A stretch of DNA of 64,000 bases from Streptomyces sp. WM6378 (GTDB lineage Bacteria > Actinomycetota > Actinomycetes > Streptomycetales > Streptomycetaceae), in NCBI RefSeq assembly GCF_001279695.1, contig NZ_LGDD01000295.1, positions 7,730 to 71,729 of the forward strand. Reading direction: 5' to 3'. Below, piece after piece: positions 16,968-25,753 of the stretch (position 1 is the stretch's first letter; the number at the start of each line of letters is the position of its first letter). Both the position numbers and the translations under genes were made by a program. The notes beneath the pieces were generated by a model. That model searched no databases. It had not been told where the DNA came from and saw nothing but the letters and a program-made list of their open reading frames with translations.

Positions 16968-16976
16968 TTGTCCACA
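16968..16976 (+). promoter_or_regulatory. DnaA box-like sequence
   Basis: TTGTCCACA is a perfect match to the preferred Streptomyces DnaA box, 33 bases upstream of recG. A single box outside oriC can bind or titrate DnaA, or can occur by chance in GC-rich DNA. Confidence 0.4.
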
Positions 16977-17009
16977 GGCTTTCGCGGGCTGTCAGTCCGG
17001 TGGTGTGCA

Positions 17010-19232
17010 ATGGATCGCGTGCCTGCGCTCGAAGAACCACTGAAGAAGCTGCTCGGCGGACCCACCGCGAAGGTGATGGCCGAGCACCTCGACCTGCACA
17101 CGGTCGGCGACCTCCTGCACCACTACCCGCGGCGGTACGAGGAGCGAGGCCAGCTCACCAAGCTGGCCGAGCTGCCCCTGGACGAGGACGTCACGGTCGT
17201 CGCCCAGGTCGCCGACGCCCGGGTGCACACCTTCAACGGAGGGCGCGGCCAGCGCCTGGAGATCACCATCACCGACGGCAGCGGCCGGCTCCAGCTGGTG
17301 TTCTTCGGGCGCGGCATCCACAAGCCGCACAAGGAGCTGCTGCCCGGCAGCCGGGCGATGTTCGCCGGCAAGGTGTCGATGTTCAACCGGCGCATGCAGC
17401 TCGCCCACCCCACCTACGCGAAGCTGGGCGCGGATCCGGACGAGGGCGGCGACACGGTGGACATCGACTCGTGGGCGGGCGCCCTGATCCCGATCTACCC
17501 GGCGTGCAAGGGCCTGGAGTCCTGGAAGATCGCCAAGGCGGTCGACGCGGTGCTGCCCAGCGCCCAGGAGGCCGTCGACCCGCTCCCGGAGGCTCTGCGC
17601 GAAGGCCGCGGCTTCGTCTCCTTGCCCGAGGCCCTCCTCAAGGTCCACCGGCCGCGCACCAAGGCCGACATCGAGGACGCCCGCCAGCGCCTGAAGTGGG
17701 ACGAGGCGTTCGTCCTCCAGGTGGCCCTCGCCCGCCGCCGCCACGCGGACGGCCAACTCCCCGCCGTGGCAAGGCGACCGGCCCCCGGCGGCCTGCTCGA
17801 CGCCTTCGACGCCAAGCTGCCCTTCACCCTCACCGAGGGCCAGCAGAAGGTCTCCAGGGAGATCTTCGACGACCTCGCCACGGAGCACCCGATGCACCGG
17901 CTGCTCCAGGGGGAGGTCGGAAGCGGGAAGACGATGGTCGCGCTGCGCGCCATGCTCGCCGTCGTCGACTCCGGCGGGCAGGCCGCGATGCTCGCGCCCA
18001 CCGAGGTCCTCGCCCAGCAGCACCACCGCTCCATCACCGAGATGATGGGCGAGCTCGCCGAGGGCGGCATGCTGGGCGGCTCCGACCTCGGGACCAAGGT
18101 CGTCCTGCTCACCGGCTCCATGGGGATGCCCGCCCGGCGCCAGGCCCTGCTCGACCTGGTCACCGGAGAGGCCGGAGTCGTCATCGGCACGCACGCCCTG
18201 ATCGAGGACAAGGTGCAGTTCCACGACCTCGGCCTGGTCGTCGTCGACGAGCAGCACCGCTTCGGCGTCGAGCAGCGCGACGCCCTGCGCGGCAAGGGCA
18301 AGCAGCCCCCGCACCTGCTCGTCATGACGGCCACGCCCATTCCGCGCACGGTCGCCATGACGGTCTTCGGTGACCTGGAGACCTCGGTCCTTGACCAGCT
18401 GCCCGCCGGGCGCTCGCCCATCGCCAGCCACGTCGTCCCCGCCCAGGACAAGCCGCACTTCCTGGCCCGGGCCTGGGAGCGGGTCCGCGAAGAGGTCGAC
18501 AAGGGGCACCAGGCGTACGTGGTGTGCCCGCGCATCGGGGACTCCGCAGACGAGGCAGAGGAGGCGAAGACTGCCAAGGGGAAGAAGAAGGCCGAGGAGG
18601 CCGAGACCGCCGACAAGCGGCCCCCGCTCGCCGTGATCGAGATCGCGGACCAGCTGTCCAAGGGCCCCCTCCAGGGGCTGCGCACCGAGATCCTGCACGG
18701 CCGGATGCAGCCGGACGACAAGGACGACGCGATGCGCCGGTTCGGCGCCGGCGAGGTGGACGTCCTGGTCGCCACCACCGTCATCGAGGTCGGCGTGAAC
18801 GTGCCGAACGCCACCGCGATGGTGATCATGGACGCCGACCGGTTCGGCGTCTCCCAGCTCCACCAGCTGCGCGGCCGCGTCGGCCGAGGCTCCGCGCCGG
18901 GCCTGTGCCTCCTGGTCACCGACATGCCGGAGGCGAGCCCGGCCCGGGCGCGCCTGAACGCCGTCGCCTCCACCCTCGACGGCTTCGAGCTCTCCCGCAT
19001 CGACCTCGAACAGCGCCGCGAGGGCGATGTGCTCGGCCAGGCCCAGTCCGGGGTGCGCTCCTCGCTGCGGATGCTCACCGTCATCGACGACGAGGAGATC
19101 ATCGCCGCCGCCCGCGAGGAAGCCGGCACGGTGGTCGCCGAGGACCCGGACCTCGAACACCTCCCGGGGCTGCGCACGGCCCTGGACGCCCTCCTGGACA
19201 AGGACCGCGAGCAGTACCTCGACAAGGGCTGA
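17010..19232 (+). CDS. recG: ATP-dependent DNA helicase RecG
   Basis: A 740-residue helicase that regresses stalled forks and acts on branched DNA. The N-terminal wedge OB domain contains LHHYPRRYEERGQ and ITITDGSGRLQLVFFG. Walker A is LQGEVGSGKTMVAL near residue 310, the DEAD-like box is VVVDEQHRFGVEQR near 415, and helicase motif VI is LHQLRGRVGRGSAPGLCLL near 620. The RecG-specific C-terminal QRREGDVLGQAQSG is present. A charged Lys/Glu-rich insert (near residues 515-535) is typical of actinobacterial RecG. The start is ATG at 17010, with GTG three codons later as an alternative. rsmD follows after 47 bases. Confidence 0.96.
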   Translation: MDRVPALEEPLKKLLGGPTAKVMAEHLDLHTVGDLLHHYPRRYEERGQLTKLAELPLDEDVTVVAQVADARVHTFNGGRGQRLEITITDGSGRLQLVFFGRGIHKPHKELLPGSRAMFAGKVSMFNRRMQLAHPTYAKLGADPDEGGDTVDIDSWAGALIPIYPACKGLESWKIAKAVDAVLPSAQEAVDPLPEALREGRGFVSLPEALLKVHRPRTKADIEDARQRLKWDEAFVLQVALARRRHADGQLPAVARRPAPGGLLDAFDAKLPFTLTEGQQKVSREIFDDLATEHPMHRLLQGEVGSGKTMVALRAMLAVVDSGGQAAMLAPTEVLAQQHHRSITEMMGELAEGGMLGGSDLGTKVVLLTGSMGMPARRQALLDLVTGEAGVVIGTHALIEDKVQFHDLGLVVVDEQHRFGVEQRDALRGKGKQPPHLLVMTATPIPRTVAMTVFGDLETSVLDQLPAGRSPIASHVVPAQDKPHFLARAWERVREEVDKGHQAYVVCPRIGDSADEAEEAKTAKGKKKAEEAETADKRPPLAVIEIADQLSKGPLQGLRTEILHGRMQPDDKDDAMRRFGAGEVDVLVATTVIEVGVNVPNATAMVIMDADRFGVSQLHQLRGRVGRGSAPGLCLLVTDMPEASPARARLNAVASTLDGFELSRIDLEQRREGDVLGQAQSGVRSSLRMLTVIDDEEIIAAAREEAGTVVAEDPDLEHLPGLRTALDALLDKDREQYLDKG

Positions 19233-19279
19233 GAGACTGGGGGAGCACATCCGACGCATGTACACGGACAAGGACTGAG

Positions 19280-19876
19280 ATGACCCGCGTGATCGCCGGC
19301 CGGGCCGGTGGACGCCGCCTCGCCGTACCGCCGGGCACCGGCACCCGCCCCACCTCCGACCGGGCGCGCGAGGGCCTCTTCTCCACCTGGGAGGCGCTGC
19401 TCGGCACGCTCGACGGCATCCGGATCGCCGATCTGTACGCGGGCTCCGGAGCCGTGGGCCTGGAGGCGCTCTCGCGCGGCGCGGTCCACGCCCTGCTCGT
19501 CGAGGCGGACGCCCGCGCCGCCCGCACCGTCCGCGACAACGTGGCCGCGCTCAAGCTGCCCGGCGCCGAAGTGCGCACCGGCAAAGCGGAGCAGATCGTG
19601 ACGGGCCCGGCGCCCGCCGACCCGTACGACGTGATTTTCCTGGACCCGCCGTACGCCGTCACCGATGACGATCTTCGGGAGATCCTGCTCACACTCGGCC
19701 GCGGGGGCTGGCTCGCGGAGGACTGTCTCGTCACCGTGGAGCGCAGCACCAGAGGCGGGGAATTCGGCTGGCCCGAAGGATTCGAAGCACTGCGGGCCCG
19801 TCGCTACGGCGAGGGCACGCTTTGGTACGGTCGCGCCGCCTCCACGTGCGAAAACGCACCGCGAGACACCCCATGA
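19280..19876 (+). CDS. rsmD: 16S rRNA (guanine966-N2)-methyltransferase
   Basis: A 198-residue methyltransferase. It begins [19 protein letters not shown], as RsmD does, with the SAM-binding [19 protein letters not shown] near residue 52 and the catalytic [10 protein letters not shown] near residue 116. It modifies G966 of 16S rRNA in assembled 30S subunits. The ATG at 19280 follows the recG operon spacing, and its stop overlaps a potential upstream start of coaD by ATGA; the recG-rsmD-coaD order is conserved in actinobacteria. Confidence 0.95.
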   Translation: MTRVIAGRAGGRRLAVPPGTGTRPTSDRAREGLFSTWEALLGTLDGIRIADLYAGSGAVGLEALSRGAVHALLVEADARAARTVRDNVAALKLPGAEVRTGKAEQIVTGPAPADPYDVIFLDPPYAVTDDDLREILLTLGRGGWLAEDCLVTVERSTRGGEFGWPEGFEALRARRYGEGTLWYGRAASTCENAPRDTP

Positions 19877-19902
19877 CCGGACCGGAGAGCGAGGGACATC
19901 AG

Positions 19903-20382
19903 TTGCGCCGCGCCGTCTGTCCGGGGTCCTTTGACCCCATCACCAACGGACACCTCGACATCATCGCCCGTGCCTCCCGCCTGTACGACGTCGTACACGT
20001 AGCGGTGATGATCAATCAGTCGAAGCAGGGCCTGTTCACCATCGAGGAGCGGATCGAGATGATCCGCGAGGTGACGGCCGACTTCGGCAACGTGGAGGTC
20101 GAGTCCTTCCACGGCCTGCTCGTCGACTTCTGCAAGCAGCGGGACATCCCCGCGATCGTCAAGGGCCTCCGCGCCGTCAGCGACTTCGACTACGAGCTGC
20201 AGATGGCCCAGATGAACAACGGGCTCTCGGGCGTCGAGACCCTGTTCGTGCCCACCAATCCGACGTACAGCTTCCTGTCGTCCTCGCTGGTCAAGGAGGT
20301 CGCGACCTGGGGCGGAGACGTCTCCCACCTGCTGCCGGCCACCGTCCACGAGGCCCTGGTCGCCCGGCTCGCCGAGAAGTGA
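19903..20382 (+). CDS. coaD: Phosphopantetheine adenylyltransferase
   Basis: A 159-residue enzyme of coenzyme A synthesis that adenylates 4'-phosphopantetheine. Motifs are [17 protein letters not shown] (TxGH nucleotide-binding), [24 protein letters not shown] and the C-terminal [13 protein letters not shown] use the TTG at 19903 (then RRAVCPG), because it is preceded by GAGGG and gives the length normal for the family. An ATG at 19873 overlaps the rsmD stop by ATGA and would add ten residues; it cannot be excluded and would couple translation to rsmD. Confidence 0.94.
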   Translation: MRRAVCPGSFDPITNGHLDIIARASRLYDVVHVAVMINQSKQGLFTIEERIEMIREVTADFGNVEVESFHGLLVDFCKQRDIPAIVKGLRAVSDFDYELQMAQMNNGLSGVETLFVPTNPTYSFLSSSLVKEVATWGGDVSHLLPATVHEALVARLAEK

Positions 20383-20490
20383 GCCACAGGGCCGGCCACT
20401 GACGGTCCGTCACCCGGTGTCGGGCGGGCGCCGACTGGCCTTACAGTCGTCCCGTCCGTCTCCAATCCGTTAGAAGAGTGGCGATCACCG

Positions 20491-21585
20491 GTGGACGTGC
20501 AGAAGAAGCTCGACGAGATCGTCGAGGTGGTCGGCAGCGCCCGGTCCATGCCCATGTCGGCCTCGTGCGTGGTCAACCGCGCCGACCTCCTGGCGATGCT
20601 GGAAGAGGTGCGCCAGGCCCTGCCCGGTTCGCTCGCCCAGGCCCAGGAGCTGATCGGCGGCCGGGAGCAGATGGTCGAGCAGGCCCGCCAGGAGGCCGAG
20701 CGGATCATCGAGTCCGCGCATGCCCAGCGCGGCACGCTGATCTCCGACACCGCCGTCGCCCGCCAGTCCCAGGACGAGGCGGACCGCATCCTCGGCGAGG
20801 CCCGCCGGGACGCCGAGGAGATCCGCGCCGAGGCCGACGACTACGTCGACTCCAAGCTCGCCAACTTCGAGGTCGTCCTCACCAAGACCATCGGCTCGGT
20901 CGACCGCGGCCGCGAAAAGCTGCTCGGCCGCGGCCCGGGCCTCGACGACCAGGGCCGCACGGACGAGGACGCCCCCGAGTACAGCTCGGACCCGGGCACC
21001 CTGATCCACCGGGCCGACGAGTACGTCGACGCCAAGCTGGGCGCCTTCGAGGCGGTGCTCGCCAAGACCCTCGAAGCGGTCGGCCGCGGCCGCCAGAAGC
21101 TGCACGGCCGGACCGCCTCCGACGACCTCGCCGACCACATGGCCGCCCAGGACGCGGCGGCCGACCTGCACCAGCACACCAGCGACGCCGACTACCTGGC
21201 CGGCCTCGCGGAGCTCGCCGAGCCCGATCCGGCCGCCGCCCATGCCGCCGCCGAGCCGCACATCCCGGCCCAGCAGCAGCCCCAGGCGTACGACCCGTAC
21301 GGCTACCAGCAGCCACAGCAGGATCCGTACGCCTATCAGCAGCACCAGCCTCAGCAGCAGGATCAGTACGGACAGTACGGGTACGCCCAGCAGGACCCGT
21401 ACGCCTACGACCCGAACCAGCAGCAGTACGCCGCTCCCGACGCCGGGCAGTACGGCGTGCCGCCGCAGCCCCAGCACCAGCCGCAGCAGGCCGGGCTCGA
21501 CGAGACCAGCCTCTTCGACACCAGCATGATCAACCTGGATCAGCTGCGCGCCTACGAGCAGGGCCACGGGCAGAACCGCCAGTAG
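20491..21585 (+). CDS. DivIVA/AtpF-like coiled-coil protein with Q/Y-rich tail
   Basis: A 364-residue protein. Residues about 1-110 are a long charged coiled coil with ARQEAERIIESAHAQRG and RILGEARRDAEEIRAEADD, the kind of repeat seen in DivIVA-like and AtpF-like actinobacterial proteins. A second copy of the EYVDAKLGAFEAVLAKT motif follows near 175 (first copy DYVDSKLANFEVVLTKT near 113). Residues about 245-345 are a low-complexity tail rich in Gln, Tyr, Pro and Asp, with DPYAYQQ and DPYGYQQ repeats. No membrane segment is visible. The gene is conserved between coaD and yceD in Streptomyces. A cell-division or polar-growth role is an inference from the coiled-coil family only. The start is GTG at 20491. 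Confidence 0.72.
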   Translation: MDVQKKLDEIVEVVGSARSMPMSASCVVNRADLLAMLEEVRQALPGSLAQAQELIGGREQMVEQARQEAERIIESAHAQRGTLISDTAVARQSQDEADRILGEARRDAEEIRAEADDYVDSKLANFEVVLTKTIGSVDRGREKLLGRGPGLDDQGRTDEDAPEYSSDPGTLIHRADEYVDAKLGAFEAVLAKTLEAVGRGRQKLHGRTASDDLADHMAAQDAAADLHQHTSDADYLAGLAELAEPDPAAAHAAAEPHIPAQQQPQAYDPYGYQQPQQDPYAYQQHQPQQQDQYGQYGYAQQDPYAYDPNQQQYAAPDAGQYGVPPQPQHQPQQAGLDETSLFDTSMINLDQLRAYEQGHGQNRQ

Positions 21586-21758
21586 CCCCGCGCTGCCGTA
21601 CGCCGCCCGAACGTGGGGGGACCGGGCCGGATTGGGCCTATCGCGGCCGGTCCAGTATCCTGGCTCTTCGGTCGCGCGTACGTCCGCGATCCACGCTGCC
21701 CGATTCGCTCTGCGAAGCCGGTGGCAGCCACTCCACGACCTCGAAAGCAGGAAGAGCC

Positions 21759-22406
21759 CTGAGCACGCGCCTCGACCACCGCGATCCCCTCGTGTTCGAC
21801 ACACACGAGCTGGGACGGCGTCCCGGTGCGCTCCAGCGGCTCTCCCGCACCGTGGAGGCCCCGAAGGAACTCGGGATCCCCGAGGTCATCCACGTGCCCG
21901 AGGGCAGGCCCGTGGAAATCGAGCTCCGCCTGGAGTCGGTCATGGAAGGGGTGCTTGTCACAGGCACCGCCCGTGCATCGGCCGAGGGTGAGTGCGTAAG
22001 GTGTCTGGAGCCGCTTCAGCAGGACGTTGAAGTGGACTTCCAGGAAATGTTCTCGTACCCCGACACCGACGACCGGGGCCGCCGCAAGGCAGCCGCGGAC
22101 GACGATGCCGAGGACGACGAGGACATGATTCCGCTTGAGGACGGCATGTTCGACCTCGAGCCTTTGCTGCGTGATGCGGTGGTGCTCGCACTGCCGATGC
22201 AGCCGGTGTGCCGGGAGGACTGCCCCGGGCTCTGTTCCGAATGCGGAGCGAGCCTGGCGGACGACCCGGACCACCACCATGACGCCGTCGACATTCGTTG
22301 GGCGGCATTGCAGGGACTCGCCGGGACCATCCAGGACGGCGAGAAGGACAACATGAGCGGCACTGCGTCTGACGTGCAGGATGCCGCCGAGAAGCAGGAG
22401 AAGTAG
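21759..22406 (+). CDS. YceD/DUF177 family protein
   Basis: About 215 residues with the DUF177 signature: [13 protein letters not shown] at the start, [16 protein letters not shown] strand (here [25 protein letters not shown]) and the C-terminal [20 protein letters not shown] with paired cysteines. It is the usual upstream neighbour of rpmF, 2 bases away, and is linked in other bacteria to 23S rRNA and L32 handling. No ATG, GTG or TTG lies in frame near the N-terminus. The best start is the CTG at 21759, with AGGAAG 4 bases before it. Confidence 0.88.
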   Translation: MSTRLDHRDPLVFDTHELGRRPGALQRLSRTVEAPKELGIPEVIHVPEGRPVEIELRLESVMEGVLVTGTARASAEGECVRCLEPLQQDVEVDFQEMFSYPDTDDRGRRKAAADDDAEDDEDMIPLEDGMFDLEPLLRDAVVLALPMQPVCREDCPGLCSECGASLADDPDHHHDAVDIRWAALQGLAGTIQDGEKDNMSGTASDVQDAAEKQEK

Positions 22407-22408
22407 CC

Positions 22409-22582
22409 GTGGCTGTTCCGAAGCGGAAGATGTCGCGCAGCAACACGCGCCACCGCCGGTCGCAGTGGAAGGCTGCGGTCCCCACCCTGGTTGCGTGCGA
22501 GCGCTGCCATGAGCCGAAGCTCCAGCACATCGCGTGCCCGAGCTGCGGCACCTACAACAAGCGCCAGGTCCTCGAGGTCTGA
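22409..22582 (+). CDS. rpmF: Ribosomal protein L32, zinc-binding form
   Basis: A 57-residue L32: [21 protein letters not shown] at the start, then the zinc ribbon CERC and CPSC with the ending [11 protein letters not shown]. All four cysteines are present (C+ form). The start GTG is 2 bases after the yceD stop, and rnc follows 19 bases downstream, giving the standard yceD-rpmF-rnc operon. Confidence 0.97.
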   Translation: MAVPKRKMSRSNTRHRRSQWKAAVPTLVACERCHEPKLQHIACPSCGTYNKRQVLEV

Positions 22583-22601
22583 GCGGCTGGTGAGAGGCCC
22601 G

Positions 22602-23411
22602 ATGTCTGAGTCCAACGCCAAAAAGGCGGACAACAACACGGCCTCGTCCCACACGCTTCTGGAAGGGCGGCTCGGGTATCAGCTCGAGTCCGCCCTTCTG
22701 GTGCGTGCGCTCACCCACCGTTCGTACGCGTACGAGAACGGCGGTCTGCCGACCAATGAGCGGCTTGAGTTCCTCGGGGACTCGGTGCTCGGTCTGGTCG
22801 TCACCGACACGCTGTACCGCACCCACCCCGACCTCCCGGAAGGCCAACTGGCCAAGCTCCGGGCCGCGGTGGTCAACTCTCGTGCGCTCGCGGAGGTGGG
22901 CCGAGGGCTCGAACTGGGCTCCTTCATCCGGCTCGGCCGGGGTGAAGAGGGCACGGGCGGCCGGGACAAGGCATCCATCCTCGCCGACACCCTTGAAGCG
23001 GTGATCGGCGCTGTCTATCTCGACCAGGGTCTTGAGGCGGCGTCCGCGCTCGTCCACAAGCTGTTCGACCCCCTGATCGAGAAGTCCTCGAACCTCGGGG
23101 CCGGCCTGGACTGGAAGACCAGCCTCCAGGAGCTGACGGCGGCCGAAGGGCTCGGCGTTCCCGAGTACCTGGTCTCCGAAACCGGACCCGACCACGAGAA
23201 GACCTTTACTGCTGCCGCCCGCGTCGGTGGTGTCTCGTACGGCACCGGCACCGGCCGCAGCAAGAAGGAAGCGGAGCAGCAGGCCGCGGAGTCGGCATGG
23301 CGGGCCATTCGCGCCGCCGCCGACGAGCGGGCCAAGGCAGCGGCGGAAGCTCCCGTCGCCGCCCCGGCCGATGGCGGGTCGCCGACCCCCGCCGCCGGCG
23401 CATCGGCCTGA
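22602..23411 (+). CDS. rnc: Ribonuclease III
   Basis: A 269-residue double-strand RNA endonuclease that processes rRNA precursors. In S. coelicolor it is AbsB, a global regulator of antibiotic genes. The catalytic signature [16 protein letters not shown] lies near residue 50 and the second acidic site [13 protein letters not shown] near residue 130. The dsRNA-binding domain covers about residues 165-240 ([22 protein letters not shown], then [14 protein letters not shown]). The C-terminal 30 residues are an Ala/Pro-rich tail of no clear function. The start is ATG at 22602; a GTG at 22590 is possible. Confidence 0.97.
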   Translation: MSESNAKKADNNTASSHTLLEGRLGYQLESALLVRALTHRSYAYENGGLPTNERLEFLGDSVLGLVVTDTLYRTHPDLPEGQLAKLRAAVVNSRALAEVGRGLELGSFIRLGRGEEGTGGRDKASILADTLEAVIGAVYLDQGLEAASALVHKLFDPLIEKSSNLGAGLDWKTSLQELTAAEGLGVPEYLVSETGPDHEKTFTAAARVGGVSYGTGTGRSKKEAEQQAAESAWRAIRAAADERAKAAAEAPVAAPADGGSPTPAAGASA

Positions 23412-23430
23412 CCAGCCTTCTTCCTTCGAG

Positions 23431-23464
23431 CCCCCGCCCAGCGCACTCCGGTGCGGGGCGGGGG
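23431..23464 (+). terminator. Terminator after rnc
   Basis: CCCCCGCCC (23431-23439) pairs with GGGCGGGGG (23456-23464), with an inner GCAC/GTGC helix, followed by TTT. Confidence 0.85.
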
Positions 23465-23546
23465 TTTCCGCTTGTCCCGGTAAAGGGCCCGTCCCTATTT
23501 CCGGGCCCGCTACGACCGCCCCTCGGGCACGCGGTAATCTGCGCGC

Positions 23547-24407
23547 ATGCCTGAGCTGCCTGAAGTCGAAGTGGTCCGGCGCGGACTTGAGCGCTGGGTG
23601 GCCGGGCGCACCGTCGCGGACGTGGAGGTGCTGCATCCGCGCGCCGTACGCCGCCACCTCGCCGGGGGCGACGACTTCGCGGCGCGGCTCAAGGGACACC
23701 GGATCGGCGTCGCCCAGCGGCGCGGCAAGTACCTCTGGCTGCCGCTCGCGGACACGGACGCCTCGGTGCTCGGGCACCTCGGCATGAGCGGGCAGCTGCT
23801 CGTGCAGCCGCAGGACACCCCGGACGAGAAGCATCTGCGGATCCGGGTCAGATTCCAGGACGAGGCCGGCACCGAGCTGCGCTTCGTCGACCAGCGGACC
23901 TTCGGCGGGCTCTCACTGCACGACAACACTCCCGACGGGCTGCCCGACGTCATCGCGCACATCGCCCGGGACCCGCTGGACCCCGCGTTCGACGACGAGG
24001 CCTTCTTCGCGGCGCTGCGACTGCGGCGCACCACGGTCAAACGAGCACTGCTCGATCAATCGCTCATCAGCGGCGTCGGCAACATCTACGCCGACGAGGC
24101 GCTCTGGCGCGCCCGGCTGCACTACGACCGCCCGACCGCGACCCTGAACCGCCCCAAGGCGGCCGAACTCCTGGGCCACGCACGGGAAGTGATGAACGAG
24201 GCGCTCGCCGTCGGCGGCACCAGCTTCGACAGCCTCTACGTCAACGTGAACGGCGAGTCGGGGTACTTCGAGCGCTCGCTCGACGCGTACGGCCGCGAGG
24301 GCGAGCCGTGCCGGCGCTGCGGAACGGCGATGCGCAGGCGCGCCTGGATGAACCGGTCCAGCTACTTCTGCCCGAAGTGTCAAAGGGCCCCGCGCGCCAC
24401 GTCGTAA
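23547..24407 (+). CDS. mutM: Formamidopyrimidine-DNA glycosylase
   Basis: A 286-residue base-excision repair enzyme that removes 8-oxoguanine and ring-opened purines. The catalytic N-terminus [15 protein letters not shown] has Pro2 and Glu3, and the H2TH region is [20 protein letters not shown] near residue 170. The C-terminal zinc finger is [24 protein letters not shown]. All key residues are present. It follows rnc, separated by a terminator, so it has its own transcript. The last 28 bases overlap the convergent HxlR gene. Confidence 0.96.
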   Translation: MPELPEVEVVRRGLERWVAGRTVADVEVLHPRAVRRHLAGGDDFAARLKGHRIGVAQRRGKYLWLPLADTDASVLGHLGMSGQLLVQPQDTPDEKHLRIRVRFQDEAGTELRFVDQRTFGGLSLHDNTPDGLPDVIAHIARDPLDPAFDDEAFFAALRLRRTTVKRALLDQSLISGVGNIYADEALWRARLHYDRPTATLNRPKAAELLGHAREVMNEALAVGGTSFDSLYVNVNGESGYFERSLDAYGREGEPCRRCGTAMRRRAWMNRSSYFCPKCQRAPRATS

Positions 24408-24790
24408 CTCTGCTGCGCCTCAAGCACCGTCGGCATCCGGTCCTCCACGAAGTGGATGAGCGAGAGCAGCCGTTCGGTCACATCGCGGCCCAGCGGGCTC
24501 AGCTCGTAGTCGACCCGCGGCGGGTTCGTCGGCTGCGCCTCGCGGTGTACGAGGCCGTCGCGCTCCAGTGAGTGCAGCGTCTGGGAGAGCATCTTCTCGC
24601 TCACGCCGTCGACCCGGCGCCGCAGCTCGTTGAAGCGCAGGCTCCCCTCGTACAGCGCGCCCAGCGTCAGGCTGCCCCAGCGCCCCGTGACGTCCTCCAG
24701 CGTGCGCCGGGACGGGCAGGCCTTGGAGAACACGTTGAACGGCAGGTCGGCGTCGGCGGTGAGCTCGGCGGTACAGGAGGTCTCGTCCAT
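24380..24790 (-). CDS. HxlR-family transcriptional regulator
   Basis: A 136-residue winged-helix regulator. The HxlR pattern is visible: Cys-containing N-terminus ([38 protein letters not shown]), then [22 protein letters not shown] and [12 protein letters not shown]. Members often sense electrophiles or quinones through a conserved Cys near residue 25. It is divergent from a WrbA-like flavodoxin, the target it most likely controls. The 3' end overlaps the mutM stop region. Confidence 0.92.
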   Translation of the reverse strand: MDETSCTAELTADADLPFNVFSKACPSRRTLEDVTGRWGSLTLGALYEGSLRFNELRRRVDGVSEKMLSQTLHSLERDGLVHREAQPTNPPRVDYELSPLGRDVTERLLSLIHFVEDRMPTVLEAQQSYDVARGAL

Positions 24791-24832
24791 AGCACCACCA
24801 TAGTGCCATGCAGCGCAGACCGACGGGTTGCG

Positions 24833-24847
24833 CTAACAAAAAGTTAG
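24833..24847. promoter_or_regulatory. Candidate HxlR operator
   Basis: The dyad CTAAC-AAAAA-GTTAG stands out in the AT-richest part of the 161-base divergent region between the regulator and the flavodoxin gene. It is placed where a regulator could control both promoters. Confidence 0.4.
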
Positions 24848-24951
24848 TGCTTACCTATGTGCAGCGCCGCAGCGGACAGCCGCCGCGACGCCGCACGCCG
24901 GCCGTCGCGCCTGCCCCGCCGCTCTTTCCCGTTCCTGAGGAGATTTCCGCC

Positions 24952-25542
24952 GTGACCACTCCTGTTGTCTCGATCGCCTACCACTCCGGCTACGGCCACA
25001 CCGCCGTCCTCGCCGAGGCCGTCCGCGACGGCGCCGCCGAGGCCGGGGCCACCGTCCACTTCATCAAGGTCGACGCCATCACCGAGGCCGACTGGGAGCT
25101 CCTCGACGCCTCCGACGCCATCGTCTTCGGCTCGCCCACCTACATGGGCACCGCGTCGGGCGCCTTCCACCAGTTCGCCGAGGCCACCTCGAAGCGCTGG
25201 TTCACCGACGCCTGGCTGGACAAGCTCGCCGCCGGCTTCACCAACTCCGGCTCCAAGAGCGGCGACAAGGGCCATACCCTGCAGTTCCTCCAGACGCTGG
25301 CCGCCCAGCACGGCATGCACTGGGTGAACCTCGGCCTGAAGCCCGGCTGGAATTCCACCGCGGGCTCCGAGCACGACCTCAACCGGCTCGGCTTCTTCTC
25401 CGGCGCGGGCGCCCAGACCAACTCCGACGAGGGCCCCGAGGCCGTCCACAAGGCCGACATAGCGACCGCCGAACACCTGGGCCGCCGCATCACCGAGACC
25501 GCCCGCGTCTTCATCGCGGGCAAGGCAGCCGTCAGCGCCTGA
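24952..25542 (+). CDS. WrbA-like flavodoxin/NAD(P)H-quinone oxidoreductase
   Basis: A 196-residue flavodoxin-fold protein. The FMN phosphate loop is AYHSGYGHTAVLA near residue 9, with IVFGSPTYMGTASGAFHQF near residue 60 and GSKSGDKGHTLQFL near residue 97. It resembles NAD(P)H-dependent quinone reductases of the WrbA group, which detoxify quinones by two-electron transfer. The GTG at 24952 follows GAGGAG. The pairing with a divergent HxlR regulator suggests induction by quinone or electrophile stress. Confidence 0.88.
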   Translation: MTTPVVSIAYHSGYGHTAVLAEAVRDGAAEAGATVHFIKVDAITEADWELLDASDAIVFGSPTYMGTASGAFHQFAEATSKRWFTDAWLDKLAAGFTNSGSKSGDKGHTLQFLQTLAAQHGMHWVNLGLKPGWNSTAGSEHDLNRLGFFSGAGAQTNSDEGPEAVHKADIATAEHLGRRITETARVFIAGKAAVSA

Positions 25543-25605
25543 TCACTTGCTCCCTGCGCAACGCCGCGCGATCCAATTCCTCACTTCGGGATCCGAATGC
25601 GCGCA

Positions 25606-25650
25606 CAGGAAAGGGCCCCCGCCGTTCGCAACGGAGGGGGCCCTTTCCTG
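25606..25650. terminator. Strong bidirectional terminator
   Basis: Perfect 15-bp arms CAGGAAAGGGCCCCC (25606-25620) and GGGGGCCCTTTCCTG (25636-25650), with an additional GCCGTT/AACGG helix inside. It lies between the convergent flavodoxin and SCP-domain genes. Confidence 0.92.
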
Positions 25651-25753
25651 CGCGTACGAGTAATTGGCGCACATTGGATTACGTATGAGCGATTGTCCGT
25701 ACGTGATGCGCGTTCGGGTGCATGACCAAACGCCAATGATCAAACACTCATGA

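Noticed and set aside
15015..17009. The recG frame remains open far upstream to 15015.
   Set aside because: That part overlaps the FakA-like gene in another frame; RecG homology begins at the ATG of 17010.
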